Below, in pieces: positions 44,677 through 56,449 of a stretch of 64,000 bases of DNA. Each line of letters opens with the position of its first letter. Positions within the stretch are counted from its first letter, which is position 1. The notes beneath the pieces are model-generated. The model saw nothing but the letters and a program-made list of their open reading frames with translations. It did not search any database and was not told where the DNA came from. Position numbers and translations under genes: made by a program. This DNA is from Lepidodermella squamata (lineage: Eukaryota > Gastrotricha), in assembly GCA_047495785.1 (NCBI GenBank), contig JBLDXI010000050.1:248001-312000 (forward strand), in the 5' to 3' direction.

Positions 44677-45493
44677 CCTGTAAAAATCTCAATTCTACCT
44701 ATACCCTATACAGACATCTATCTCACTACTACCGTTTAATTGTGTGCTGTGATAGTAAAATATATTCAGATAATGATGTAGTAAAATAGATCAAAATAAT
44801 GATGTCTCATACTTTGAGGACAATAGGGCATGCCCCTCACTGTAACTCTAGGCTCTAGGCTTTGTCGTAATAAGTCTGTGAGCGAAAAATTCCTATATGA
44901 CGAGATTCGACTGGTGCAGTCATGCTCAAACACTAAACCTTCTTTGTTTTACAGTGAAACCATTGGAGAATCTCGATCGTGGTTCTGCCATTAGAACTTG
45001 AGTCGATATTCAGCGCAAGTTTTTATGCATTGATTGTCCTTATCCTTAGAAGATGAGCTAATCAGACATTTCAATATTATTTAGCCAAATTTAGATGTCT
45101 CTTGACAGGTCGAAACTTTGCGAATTGTCCAATCCAGCTTTCAAGAGCGATCATTCATCATGATTGAATCTGGAGAAGTCACTATCATGGGATTACGCGA
45201 TGAGTTCTCGAAATTAGTCGCTAAATTAATCGAGGTGATAGCTCGAAAAGACTATATGATAACTAAAAGATGCGAGCTAGTTTTCATCCGAACTCAATTT
45301 GATAAGCGAAATTAATCCCGGGACGTTGAAGTCAGATAGGCTGATTGCCAGCATTCCCAGGTCATATTCAGTGTAGACAAAGTAATTATAGTTAATTAAG
45401 CTATTAAGCTAGATTGAATGTGCCAATATAACCAGGAAACGTTTTCGCGCATTTATTTTGACTTTGCCTTCATAAAAACGTGAAAACCCGAAA
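44677..45493. other. Gene-free interval between N and O
   Basis: It holds the 3' flank of N and the presumed promoter region of O. A 65-codon plus-strand frame at 45118-45315 has no domain, no signal peptide and no conservation elsewhere in the window. I do not call it. Confidence 0.4.
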
Positions 45494-47758
45494 ATGAAAG
45501 TGTTTACAAGTTTGCTCTTCATTACATCGATAGCAGCTTATCAAAACAAAACAAAGCTGTTATTGTTGAATTTTCAGCCCTATTTCGGAATGGAGCCAAG
45601 CAGCGCCGCTTCCATGGCTCTCACTAGCCAGTTGATAGTCGATATTGCGAACAACCGAAGCGATATTCTGCCTGATTACGAAATTCAACTAATTTCTTAT
45701 GATGAAATGCGTGGAACTATCACTGCACAGCAGGTTATTGATTTCCTACGCTATGAAGCTAAACCAAACGAAGTAAAAGCACCTATCATGATCGGGCCTT
45801 CATTTTCAACCGGTTGCAAGGCCGTCTCGCCGTTTCTTCGGCAAATCAACATGGTGGCCTGGAGCAATTTATGCGCAGCGATTTCTTTCGATGATCGAAA
45901 AGCGAATCCAATGCTGCATTTGACTGTTACAACCTCCAGATTGACCCTTCTTTCCGTCGCGGTTTTCATAAAAAAAGTTGGCAATTGGCGGGATTATGGA
46001 ATCCTTACCAACTCCGCGAACGTTAATGACTACGCCCTTGCTTTTCTTCTCTACGAGAAATCTGTCCAAATCGGGCTTACAATGCCATATTTCAACATCT
46101 TGAATAACGAAGTAACGCCCGAGGACATTCAAAATCTGAAGAAAAGCGGGCTACGCGTCCTAGTGATATCGATATCAACGTCGCCCCTGGTGAATCAGTT
46201 CATATGCGAGGCCCATAGAGCAGGTCTAACTGGCCCTAGGTACGTCTTCATCTTTCAAATGGGCGGTTTCGCACCAGCATTGCCTAGTTCGTGCCCCCAA
46301 CAAGTTATCCAAGAACAAATGAGTCATTCTTTTGTTTTCGGCCCAGTGGAACTTGGTGAGAGCCCAAAGCCTAGCGATCTTGGCATCGACTATCAATCTC
46401 TCCACAATGTGATTCAACGTAATTTGGGGTCGCTACCTCAAAATATGATATTTCCCCATGTTGAACATGATACGGTAACCGGCGTTATTCTAGCTCTCAA
46501 TCGAACTGAAGATAGACTGAGACGAAATTTTGCCCTCGGCTTGGCTGACAACGACAAATTCCCCGAGTTGGTAGCTGGACAAGCCCACCAGGCACTGTTA
46601 GATTCAGATTATTACGGGCTTTCAGGCCGAAAATCGCTCAGTCCTGAAGGTCACTTCCTAGGTGATCCAATGGGGTTAAATGGCTATAGCCCGAAACTCG
46701 GAATCTATCCTGTAGTTCGCGGTGTTCAACTCAAACCAGGCAGCTTTGAAGTAAACGAATTTGACGTCGAGCTATTGCGAGCGATCGATTGGCTACTTGG
46801 CTCACCGCCAAAAGATAGGGCCAGTCTTCGCGTAATCATCGAGAAAACTCCCTTGGGGACTCAAATCACGATTTATCTTCTTGCTGCGGGAATCTCTATT
46901 GCACAAATTCTGGTCGCTATTTTTGCCAAAGGCCGATTTCAAATTTCGAACATCGTCGGAACTTTGGGCTGCGTAATCATGAATGTATCAGCGTGTCTAG
47001 GCGCAAACGAGGATATTCCAATGATTTCTTCGATATTTCTCGCCATTGTAGGTGGATCGTTGACCTTCGCGACTACAACATCTCGGCTTCACCTGATAAT
47101 GCGTCAAGTTCGAGGTCAAATTGAGGCGCCGCATGCGGAACACAGTCGAAAAGCCACACCAAAAAGCACTCTGTCGGGTAGCCGACCCATTACGAGCATG
47201 GCTGGCAACATAAATCAGGCTACAGCCACTATCTGTAGTAACTCCTGGAAACGCCTCGACCGCAGTACAGCTCTGGCTACAGGATTCTGCCTCGTATTGA
47301 TAACAGGCCTATCCATCATATGGATTTTCATTCAGAGCTTCTCTTGCTCTTTCGAACTGAACAACGAACCATTCTACGATGAAGCCAAGGATGAAATTGT
47401 GGAAACCAAGTCGATTTACTGCCGTGAATCTGGCCCGGCATCTTGGGGCTTGCTTGGAATCATTGGCGCAGCGATATTCCTAATGCTAATCAGCTCTTTG
47501 CTGCCAACATATCAACTGAGCCACTTGAAGGGGTTGGACGAACTCAAGCCGTTGTATATCGGGGCTTGTGCCTCCATGACGCTGTATCCAGCTCTGATTT
47601 TGATTGCCGCCATAACAATGGGACAGCCAGTGACTGAGAGAACTGCGGTTTCTTTCGGCTTGCTCGTCATATCTGGCGTTAGTGCTGTCGCGTGGTATTG
47701 GCGATGGAAAGTTGACAAAGTCGAATCAGGGTTGAACCAGCTCGGTCTATCGAAATAA
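45494..47758 (+). CDS. Gene O: GABA-B-like class C G-protein-coupled receptor, 754 aa
   Basis: Single uninterrupted frame. Signal peptide (MKVFTSLLFITSIAAYQ), then a periplasmic-binding-like (ANF-receptor) ligand domain of about 400 residues (IMIGPSFSTGCKAVSPFLRQ, GPRYVFIFQMGGFAPAL). A seven-helix class C core runs from about residue 455, beginning ITIYLLAAGISIAQILVAIF. Helix 2-3, SRLHLIMRQVRG and the last helices (SMTLYPALILIAAITMG, ISGVSAVAWYWRW) follow. The long cysteine-rich linker of metabotropic glutamate receptors is absent, which points to the GABA-B-type branch. The tail after helix 7 is very short, without a coiled coil. Intronless, like H and I. A 3' fragment copy is at 61680-62095. 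The ligand cannot be inferred. Confidence 0.85.
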   Translation: MKVFTSLLFITSIAAYQNKTKLLLLNFQPYFGMEPSSAASMALTSQLIVDIANNRSDILPDYEIQLISYDEMRGTITAQQVIDFLRYEAKPNEVKAPIMIGPSFSTGCKAVSPFLRQINMVAWSNLCAAISFDDRKANPMLHLTVTTSRLTLLSVAVFIKKVGNWRDYGILTNSANVNDYALAFLLYEKSVQIGLTMPYFNILNNEVTPEDIQNLKKSGLRVLVISISTSPLVNQFICEAHRAGLTGPRYVFIFQMGGFAPALPSSCPQQVIQEQMSHSFVFGPVELGESPKPSDLGIDYQSLHNVIQRNLGSLPQNMIFPHVEHDTVTGVILALNRTEDRLRRNFALGLADNDKFPELVAGQAHQALLDSDYYGLSGRKSLSPEGHFLGDPMGLNGYSPKLGIYPVVRGVQLKPGSFEVNEFDVELLRAIDWLLGSPPKDRASLRVIIEKTPLGTQITIYLLAAGISIAQILVAIFAKGRFQISNIVGTLGCVIMNVSACLGANEDIPMISSIFLAIVGGSLTFATTTSRLHLIMRQVRGQIEAPHAEHSRKATPKSTLSGSRPITSMAGNINQATATICSNSWKRLDRSTALATGFCLVLITGLSIIWIFIQSFSCSFELNNEPFYDEAKDEIVETKSIYCRESGPASWGLLGIIGAAIFLMLISSLLPTYQLSHLKGLDELKPLYIGACASMTLYPALILIAAITMGQPVTERTAVSFGLLVISGVSAVAWYWRWKVDKVESGLNQLGLSK

Positions 47759-48022
47759 GGGTCTACTTTTTTACCTTAATGATGGGAATAACATAATCAA
47801 TTTTGTGTGTCTTGTGCATCTATTTGACAGTTTTCTATGAACAATGTTATCAATTTCATTTCTCATTTTTGAATCTAAAAAGTAGGGTTCAAATGGCCTG
47901 AAAATTCTCGAATTGAAACACCTTAATTATAACAAAAGATTCTGACATCATAAGATTTATTCTCCGAACATTCAATATAAAAATGAAAATTTACTGAAGC
48001 GATATCAACGGTTTCAAAGTTT

Positions 48023-50568
48023 TCAGGTGCTTTTCGAGGGAGCTTCATTGAGATCCAGCTCAGATGGCGAAAACACATTGTTCACATATTTATCTCTGAT
48101 TACTTTCAGTTTGCTATCCACTTGTTTTCGGGCTTTGGGGCTTTCATCATCGCAGCGCAATGCTGAGTAGTATTCCAGATGTTCACGAGGAATGACCCCG
48201 TCTGCGATGTTGCCCAGTAAATCAAGCTTCAATTTCAATGATATCGGGCGTTGCGTTACATAAGCTTGAACCGGCTCGGCAACAGTGATGCCATCCTGAG
48301 CGTGATAAATAGCGTCGAATGGTAAGCTCTCAATCAGGCGATAAGCATCTGGGAGACGAGTACGTTGGAACGATTTTCGAACAGACACCTTGTGAATTCC
48401 GTCGTTCAACTCGTAGCGATACCACACGAACTCAGTCACTTTCAGTGTTTTCGAGTCTTGCAGCGTTTGAAAGAAATTCGGATACTGTCGAAATTCCTTG
48501 AAGTCTGAGAATTTCGGCTCAACGATCGTAAAAGGAGCTGGGTCGTTTGTAGCTTTCAGGATAATTTCTCGCCATTGAAGGGGATGAGAGATGATGCCGC
48601 TGTATCGTTCTCTCGACTGTTCTACAAGACTGTGTTGAGCGTCAACCTTAAAATAAACACAAGCCCACATTAAGTCTAAAAAGTCTCTGAATTTGTGCCG
48701 AAAATTTAATATTTTCGTAAATTAATCTGCGACTACACTCACCAAGCTAAAAAATCCCGATAGGAATTTTTCAGTAATTTTCCTGTTTACCGGGGCTTTG
48801 CCCGGGTTATTCAGTCTTTTTGTTGAATAATTGACGAAAATAAAAAAAATTACCAGAAAATGCGTGTGTCCTGGAATGAGGAACTTGTGCTCGATGTATT
48901 TCAAGGCCGGTTTGTTGTTCAGTCGACGAGCGTTGTTGATATCTCGCAGAGCGAGCCAATAATAATTCGGAACAAATCGATTGCGACCTTTTCAAATCGA
49001 TAAAGTTAGGATTAGGAATTCAATCAAGTTTGGAAAATAACCTTGCCCGACTGTTGAATCGCTGTACAGAACCACGTGGGTACAAGTGTCAGGGAGAAAA
49101 TTGACCAAATAGTGGTAGAGACAGCTTCCAGTTTCAGTACTACCAGTTGAACCTAAAGCGGAAAGATCTTTGTTAAGGAGTCAAGCTCTTTCTTATAAGG
49201 AAAAGCCTAACCTTCCGTCTCGTCGTATACATACGCCGTTGATTTGCGGGTCCCGGCATCATAGATCGTTAGGTTGTGAGTTATGAGCTTATCAGTATAC
49301 AAGAACCCACAGCACGGAGTTGGCAAGCCCTATAACAATTATCATATAGCCTTTTCAAATTAACGAATTCAAGCAGCGAACCTTTTCAAAGTCAAACATC
49401 AGAACGACGTAATGCGGGCCATCGGGCTCTTTCAGAGACTCGGCCGCTAATTCTCTGTCGAAATGCATCTCTTCCCTTGAGCAATTTTTCTCTAACAAAT
49501 GAGCGTCGTATTCAGCTTGGTTAGCAGCCCGCTCTTGCTGCGACATTAAAGACCAACGAAGACAGACTTTACATCGATCCTTGAGGCATTTTTTCAGAGT
49601 AACATTCGGGAAAAGCGTATGAAAGTTTAGGCGAAACGTGTCGTATTCAACTGTTCGAATCGAAGGGTTAGGTCCAAGCGAGATAATCCAATCTCTGTGA
49701 AGACCTCTGATAGTTACCGAGTTATCAATGTATTCCCTTTTCGAATTATTCCTTTGATAGTGGCTTTGAACACTAAAAACAAATTTTTGTATAAAATCGT
49801 CAAATAAACCGGGGGAGTTATCAGACTTACGTTTCCAGTTTGGCTCGAACGAACTCGCTTATGGATAGAACAGTTTCCGGAGGGATGACATTCTTCCCGT
49901 TAGTTGATGCTCTCCATCTATCAGGCTCAACTGTCATGTTTGAATTTGAGACTTTCTTCTCCAAAGTCCAAAGTGTATCGAACGAATTTGGGCGTCACAT
50001 CGAGCGCCTTAAGAAAGAACTTTCGACACACTACGACACGAGCTAAGGCCAGTCCTATTTTCGGCTGGTGAGCGGGAAGAGAATATGAAGCCGGTAATGA
50101 GTACATGGTTTGGCTGATCTTACTCGAGCCTTTCTTCTCCATCGCCGCATAGCGAGATAGGAAAATCCTCTGATCGTCGATACGGCCTGATTTCCGAAAG
50201 TAAGTTGACAGGGCTCGAATCGATTCGTCTGAAAACTTTTGCCAACATTTCCATTTGTTACAGCAGTTTTTTAACAAAATGCCGGCTTTAGCCTCAAAGC
50301 GGGATGCTTTTCTTTTCACGTATCTCAGGGCCTTGTTGCGATGCTTATGGTAGACAAGCTTCTTACGGAAGTAGCTCTCGCCTCTGTTGCGGCGATACTT
50401 CTCCAGTAGGCGGGCCTTTTGAGGCGGATAGCGTCGCCGGTTGCCCTTGACAATTGTGGCTGAAACACCAGCCGAATCGACGGCAAATGTAGTGTTTCGC
50501 ATGATTTGAGTACACAATTCTTTAAAATACGAGAAATTCAAGAATCGATGATACAAAACTGGTTGCAA
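48023..50568 (-). CDS. Gene P: DUF7869-type transposase-like protein with one frameshift
   Basis: Six exons: 49831-50568, 49382-49772, 49212-49329, 49042-49152, 48854-48987, 48023-48646. Conserved order: VVCRKFFLKALDVTPKFVR, then SHYQRNNSKREYID, DRCKVCLRWS, LMFDFEK, VVLYSDSTVGQGRNRF, HKFLIPGHTHF and VDAQHSLVEQ. This is the pattern of a widespread invertebrate family often annotated DUF7869. The aspartates in MFDFE, YSDS and VDAQHS are where an RNase H-like DDE triad would lie. Exon 1 has one apparent frameshift near 49965-49975, equivalent to one extra base. All other junctions are in phase, so the gene is nearly intact. A host-domesticated role is possible; element ends were not found. Start could also be Met at 50502. 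Confidence 0.7.
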
Positions 50569-51398
50569 ATAAATGTAACGAAAAACCAGATGAGAAGAAA
50601 TCAGAGAAGAAAAAAGATTAAAAACCTAATCACTGTCTCGACTTAATAATTAAGGTGGAGTGATTTATTTTTGGAAAAATTTCAAAAATGAGTTTGAGCG
50701 ATTCAGTTTGAATTTTGAATGGGATACGACAGTATGCCATAATTCTCACTAAGATCTATTACCATGTCAAAATTTGTGGACAAGGAGTTTCTAAACAATG
50801 TATAAGCGTATTTACTATAACATAGAATAGAATATAGAAATGTATATAGAATGTAGCCTTTATACTGACCGATGCCACGCTATCGCCAGGCTTTGTTTTT
50901 GCGCGCACGTAAACATGAATGTACGCGAATATGTGGCCGTGTATATTTTGTATGTGAAGGTCAGCCGGCGAGCGCGTGAGTAGCGTCGGCTATTGATTAT
51001 ACTTATCATAGGCACAGAAGTACTGCGGAGCTGCGTCTACGCCATAAATCAATAAAAAATAAAAAAATAATAATAAAAAAATTGCGGATAAAAAATTAAA
51101 ACAAAGCGATAAAATATGTTTATTTTTTGTAACATGTGCTGCAACACCCAATGGTTTCACCTTGAAGTGACCATCTAATCATATACACCCGAATATTCGC
51201 TGAAGTGAAATATTGAGGGAGGAGCGTGGAATAATTCATCATACACTATTTAGTGCAATATAGTTCAGGAAATTGACTAATTCGCACTGGATAACTTCAG
51301 TCTCGAAACTCCGCAAAATAAATGTAAAAATGATCATTTTTGTGTCAAACGCAAATCCACCAATTCTAAATAATTTATTTATTAGCAACTTATTCACA

Positions 51399-51430
51399 TA
51401 GAGAACGTAGTGATCAGAGTGCGCACTCAC
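51399..51430. repeat. Left arm of a perfect 32-bp inverted repeat
   Basis: TAGAGAACGTAGTGATCAGA and the next 12 bases are the exact reverse complement of 52691-52722. Weaker inverted similarity continues on both sides (AACAAAAA tracts; TTTGCGGAGTT). No transposase is seen in between. Confidence 0.75.
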
Positions 51431-52690
51431 GCTTTTTTCTTGAAACAAAAATTTTTTTTTGTGTGCGCGCATCTTTTTTGAAAACATGCATGTTTTACAG
51501 TGTAATTTTGTGTTTTTCAACATTTTTCCGCGGAAATCGGCCGTCCAGTATTTTATGTCAAGTGACACCTTCCGAATAATTCAAACCTGCTCTTTCATGT
51601 AATAATGGCCGCTTGTTGCCGAAAATTACTTATCCTGGCGATTTCCCAATGGATATCGAATTGTCCCCTATGAGGTCGCCCTCACTCACTTAGCTATTAG
51701 CAGTTACTAGTAACTACCAATGTCCCGGTTTAGATACTGTAAGATTTTTCATGAAACAAGCTTTCCGCAGATATATAAAACTCATACTTTTGGTCACGCT
51801 ATGCGTGCAAAATGAGTCTTGAACTTCAGCGCATTTTATTCTGATTTTTCGGAGCAATTGAAAATTGAGCTTTGAAAGTTAAATATTTCTTTGGCGATTT
51901 TTCAGTTTTTATTACAAAGCGTGCTGAGTTCTTTGTTTAGCCTTCCTGAACTAATTTTACATGACCTTTTCAAATTTTTCGGTTTCAGACCGATAACTCG
52001 CTTTCCATTATCGGCAAAAAACGGGGGAATTTAATGTGGCAACTGAATCTTGGGAAACTCTTTCAATTTCAGGCTCCTGTGGAGACACTGGTATAACTTG
52101 GTCTGCTGTTTTGAGCTTTCAGCTAGATTCCTCACCTTCAAATACCCTGAATGAGATACAACTGAGTGCGTGAGGTTATCAATAGTGTGTGCAGTGAAGC
52201 AAATTACGAGTGTATGCCAATAATTCAGATTTTTGAGAGCGCATTTCGAAAATTTGCATTTTTGGTCGAAGAATTTGAGACTGTGTTTCTCGACAACCAT
52301 GATAGCTACGAACGCCGTTCAGATATCAGACAATTTACTCCTTGTGCCTTGATCTTTGCAATAACTATAACATTTCACCCGATTAACGCTTCTGATAAGG
52401 TGGGTAGCTCGTTTTTCGGTGCAACAGGTCGCTAAAGTGTTTGCATTTGTAAGTCGGATAACTCATGATACGAAAATTTCGGCATGGTGGGATTTTCAGG
52501 AAGCGATAGAGCGAGAAAGGATCTACGTGATGCATATAATGAGAAAGAAATATAAAACGGCCGATTTCAAGTAAAAATCATCGAAAAAATCAAAATTTGC
52601 ATGAAAAAGTGCTATCCAAGGTTGTCGAAAAATTCGGCATTTAGAATTAAGGAGGGGTTTTTCATTTATTTTTTGTTTCAATTTAGCATC

Positions 52691-52722
52691 GTGAGTGCGC
52701 ACTCTGATCACTACGTTCTCTA
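52691..52722. repeat. Right arm of the 32-bp inverted repeat
   Basis: Exact partner of 51399-51430. The arms could be ends or subterminal repeats of a non-autonomous element of about 1.3 kb. The enclosed DNA (51431-52690) has no supported gene. Confidence 0.75.
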
Positions 52723-52894
52723 TGCTTATTCATTTCTAAATTTGCTTTGCGGAGTTGAATGTACAGAATTGGCGTTGCTGAACTGGCGCTGCGCATTAGT
52801 CTTAGAACCGCAGGAGCAACCGCGCGCCGGCAACACTAGGGTTTTATGTTCCACGGCATATTTCCGAGAAATTTCCATGCGCTTTGTGTATCTA

Positions 52895-53360
52895 GTATGA
52901 CGGGGAACTCCCGTTGTCGTGGGGCGTGTTCGGCCTGTCGGCCTGTCGGTCGTCAAGGAGGATAGTGGGGTACCTATGAAAAATAGCGGTGTAGTCACAG
53001 TTAACCGATGCAAGCTGTATTCCGTTGTTAGGTGTGTCGTCAAGGAGGATAGTGGTGTACGTAAAAAAAAACATCCAACTGTCCACTATGACGGGGAACT
53101 CCCGTTTTCCCGTTGTCGTGGGGCGTGTTCCGTCCGTCGTTCCGTCCGTCGTTAAAGTAGTATGTGTTAGTGTTGTCAAAAAAATGAGTCCTATGTTTGA
53201 GGAGGATGTGTGTGTTGCAGTAAAAAATGCGTTGTCGTGTGACGGGGAACTCTCGATGATGTGGGGTCTTGTTCTAATCTGTCGGCAAAAAAGCATCAGT
53301 AACGGGTGATAAAAATTAATCCCATTTACAGCAGGATTAGGGTGTGCCAGTAAAAAATGC
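52895..53360. repeat. Degenerate tandem repeat with GACGGGGAACTC units
   Basis: Units start at about 52899, 53089 and 53240 (spacings about 190 and 150 bp). Each begins GACGGGGAACTC(C/T)C and continues into GTGGGG-CTTGTTC-like sequence, GGAGGAT and GTAAAAAAT motifs, interspersed with short GTCCGTCGTTCC runs. Open frames here follow base composition and are not genes. A related GACGGGGAACTCC unit occurs in the P4H pseudogene insert and near 54070 (inverted). Confidence 0.6.
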
Positions 53361-54410
53361 GCTCTGTGCCGTGATGCCAGTCAATGACGCGTGCAGTTGT
53401 GCGCACGGCATCGACGCACTACATGGGCTGACTAGCGTGACAGGTGATTACCGTTTGCGCTACTCGGTTTGCGCGACGCGATCTGCTCGCCTATTACATG
53501 GTGCATATGCATGTTAAGTGCCGCGCAAAATGAGTAGCGCAGACGGTAACCGCCCGTACTATTTTTGCATGTGCGGCGTGACAACGTTTGACCTGCGACT
53601 AACGGTAATAGCACATTCCCAGACCCGCTTACGTTTTCGTAAAAACCATTACGCTACGCATTTGCGCTATTTTAACCGTTGATAAGCTAATGTGACGTAA
53701 AACGTAAATGTTCAAATACTAGCACATTCATGATTTGTTGCTAGAATTGAAGCCCACAGCCCACCTAAGCAACGATACATTGACTTGCAAGCCCATCTCA
53801 AAAATAGCCCGGGCGCTACAACGTAATACGCGATAAGCTGCGAGATATGGACCCTAATGCTAAGTGGTGTATGTGACGGTTACCGAATGAATCTCAAATG
53901 AAGGATCGATTCCATCCGGGAATTACGCCGTCGTCGCGTGTGGATGACACGCTACTTGGTTATATGCGCAAAGCTGGACAGCAACTCAAAGATGTGCACG
54001 AAAACGTTATACCTAGGTCTTAGGTTATGCATGTTCAGAGTCACACGTGCCCACGTGCTTGACGAAGTCACGGAGTTCCCCGTCAACTGTCAAAGGCCGC
54101 AGGCCGACAGTGGTAATTTAAATAGCCCGAATGTGCAACAATTACAAGACCTTGACGGCGTTTTGCGTACCTGGAAACATTGGTTGCAGCAACCAGCAAC
54201 CCGTGAATGTACTCATAATTCCATAAACCGAAATGTTCATTCAAATCCCGCGATTTCATTCCTTTGAATTGATTCATGTCTCAGAGACCACCATATAGCA
54301 GTTTTCAGGGACTCGGGATTCGGTCATTCATGCTCATGGTTTCGAATTTTTCGGGTAATTTACAAATCAAAATCAATAAATGCGGGAAAAATCAATCATT
54401 TCTTGATAAA

Positions 54411-54750
54411 TCATTGTGGAACCACTGGTAAGTTGAACCTTGGCGCGCACGCTGATTGGTCAATTTATCGTTGCTAATGACTCCGGAATGAAACATTTCC
54501 GTCGTGCGATCCACTAATAAATTATTTTATATTTATGAAAAAAATGACCTTGCCACACCCTCTGCCCGGTTTCCATTGACCACGAGCGTAAACTCCATAT
54601 TAATTGTGGTAAATTGCTGCGGCAAAAAACACTTGTTGCAAAAAATCTTATGGATCGCACGACAGAACGTTTCATCCGGGAGTCATAGCAACGATCGATT
54701 GACCAATCAGCGTGCGCATTGGATTGGACTTTTAAGTGGTCACACAATGA
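54411..54750. mobile_element. About 340-bp MITE with roughly 95-bp terminal inverted repeats
   Basis: 54411-54512 and 54651-54750 are inverted copies of each other with few mismatches. Shared blocks include CACGCTGATTGGTCAAT, ATCGTTGCTA, GTCGTGCGATCC and terminal TCATTGTG / CACAATGA. The target duplication is not certain. It ends just before the C-type-lectin frame of Q and supplies the first codons of that frame. Confidence 0.8.
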
Positions 54751-55186
54751 TGTAAGGAAGTTGAAATTATCAGCTGGTTGCGATGCGGCTACTGAACTTC
54801 GAATTCCGGCAATTGGGAATTCGCAAGCCAGGCTGCCAGATTGCGACCAAGAGGTTTCGTTAGACTTTAACAGTCAGCGAAGCCTCGCCCTTCGAAATGT
54901 GGCTGGCATGCTGACTACGATCAGATCGGACGTCAAGTTCGCGGCTGTCAGAAAAGCGCTGGGGGGTAAATCGGGATTCGCGTGGATCGGCCTCTCCAAG
55001 CAGAACGACGTGATCAAATGGGTCGATGGCACTGATTTCACGGACGTTCGAGCTCAGTGGCAGGGGTCAGCAGATGGCGATGGATGCGTTGTTTTGAAAA
55101 AGCGCAGGGTGCCTCCTAATTTTTACTTGGTAAAGGTTTCATTTTCTAGTACTGGAACCTTTGTCCTATGTGAGGCATTTTCTTGA
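54719..55186 (+). CDS. Gene Q: C-type-lectin-like domain, probably 5'-incomplete
   Basis: The domain core is recognisable: VAGMLTTIRSD (normally after the first cysteine), FAWIGLSKQNDVIKWVDGT (the WIGL core), DGCVVL and the terminal FVLCEAFS. The EPN/QPD and WND calcium/sugar motifs are absent, so it is lectin-like and not an obvious sugar binder. The first roughly ten residues derive from the MITE arm at 54651-54750. No signal peptide is present. Either the 5' exon has been displaced by the MITE or a splice acceptor near 54757-54765 joins an exon I cannot identify. Possibly a broken gene. The 55187-55642 interval has no gene. Confidence 0.6.
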   Translation: MDWTFKWSHNDVRKLKLSAGCDAATELRIPAIGNSQARLPDCDQEVSLDFNSQRSLALRNVAGMLTTIRSDVKFAAVRKALGGKSGFAWIGLSKQNDVIKWVDGTDFTDVRAQWQGSADGDGCVVLKKRRVPPNFYLVKVSFSSTGTFVLCEAFS

Positions 55187-55642
55187 TCAGTCAAGGGTAT
55201 ACTAACCAGAATCAGATCTAAGATCTAAGCGTAGATAGGCAAGTCCATTTTCCACGTCAATCAATCAAATGATAGTATAGCACATACTGAGATTTTTTTG
55301 TCATATACCTATTAGGCACAAAAGCTCAAGTGTTAATCTACTTCTTGCCGAAGGCAGGTGATGTTGGTTTTCAGCAGCGTAAAGTGTGAACCAGGGGGTT
55401 TGATGTCGCAAATCGACGGGATAAGCTCGATTTGCACCAGACCCACTTAGACGATTTTCATGCGTTTTTTTGTGAACGGTAATCGCGTTGCATTTTTTCG
55501 AAGAAGGATCGAAGACCAAGAGCATTGCAGTCACCCAGCCATCAACAGTACGGTTGATGGGCTATGCTAACTACAAAAGCGCTGTGACTTCGAACCACGG
55601 CGAACCACGAACATTCAGCGGAAGAACAGCAGACGGCCACAT

Positions 55643-56238
55643 CTAGGATGAACTCCTCGCTTGCTGAATTGTTGCTAGCATATCTTTTAACAATTTCACG
55701 TTACCCATTGACCAATCTTGGCATGGCCTGGCCACATAGCCCTTCGGAGGCATGAGATGTAGCTTAGGAAAGATTTCTTCGTCATACTCGCCAGACATTG
55801 TGTCTTCGACAACAAGATTTGCCCACGTGGAAAATGTCACCCTGTTCTCGCAGGCGGCAAGTGATCCCAATTTAGCGATGCATTCATTTAAGCGAAGTGT
55901 GCACACAATTTCTCGCTCAATAACTTTGTTCATCAGTAAGATTAATTGTTTCAGCGTTCGCGCCTTCTCGGCTATTTAGAACAGACTGAATTAGAAAATC
56001 TTGAACTTTGAACGCTCAACATCTTACCAGATAAATTCCATCTGTTGCGTGATTGATTCGATTCTGCATCGATAAGAGCATTCGGAGCTGCAATGTTGAC
56101 CGCCGGCTGTGGAATAGCTGCTGGCGATTCTAGATCAGTCCCAGGCGTAAGGGCATGTGCAGGATTGGTATTCATGGGCTGAGTTATAGCCACAACAGCC
56201 ACTGCAATTATTAACATATACCTTGTGAGGAAAGTCAT
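55643..56238 (-). CDS. Gene R: unrecognised small secreted protein, 179 aa
   Basis: Two exons: 56028-56238 and 55643-55971, phases agree. Signal peptide (MTFLTRYMLIIAVAVVAITQ), a Pro/Ala-rich variable stretch, a conserved DAESNQSR-RWNLS motif, then a helical region with spaced cysteines (EIVCTLRLNECIAKLGSLAAC ... ARPCQDW). The second copy R2 at 63394-63863 keeps the signal peptide, the DAESNQSR block, the cysteines and the intron position, which supports this as a real gene family. A TATA-like box lies about 43 bp upstream of the ATG. No family recognised; secreted and probably disulfide-bonded. Confidence 0.65.
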
Positions 56239-56278
56239 TTGAAAATTTGAAGGATAGGAAGCAGCAAATGACAGTGGC

Positions 56279-56288
56279 TCCTTTTATT
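56279..56288 (-). promoter_or_regulatory. TATA-like box of gene R
   Basis: AATAAAAGGA on the minus strand lies about 43 bp upstream of the R start codon, the same distance as the TATAAAAG of R2. The adjacent bases (CCTTCAAA, ATCGAAAGAT on the plus strand) are also conserved between the copies. Confidence 0.45.
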
Positions 56289-56449
56289 ACCTTCATAGCA
56301 GCTTTCCAACCTTCAAACATACTCAACCTAAATCGAAAGATGATTCATTTCATGATATAATATAATTCTAGGTTTACACTTTAAACGCAATGCGCTGGTA
56401 TTCAACACATCCGTGATGATATAATATACCTACACACGTGGTCATTACA

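Noticed and set aside
45118-45315. 65-codon plus-strand frame upstream of gene O
   Set aside because: No homologue in the window, no signal peptide or domain. Length is expected by chance.
52726-53309. Several overlapping open frames on both strands at 52.7-53.3 kb
   Set aside because: They follow the tandem GACGGGGAACTC repeat; translations are low-complexity and frame-inconsistent between units.
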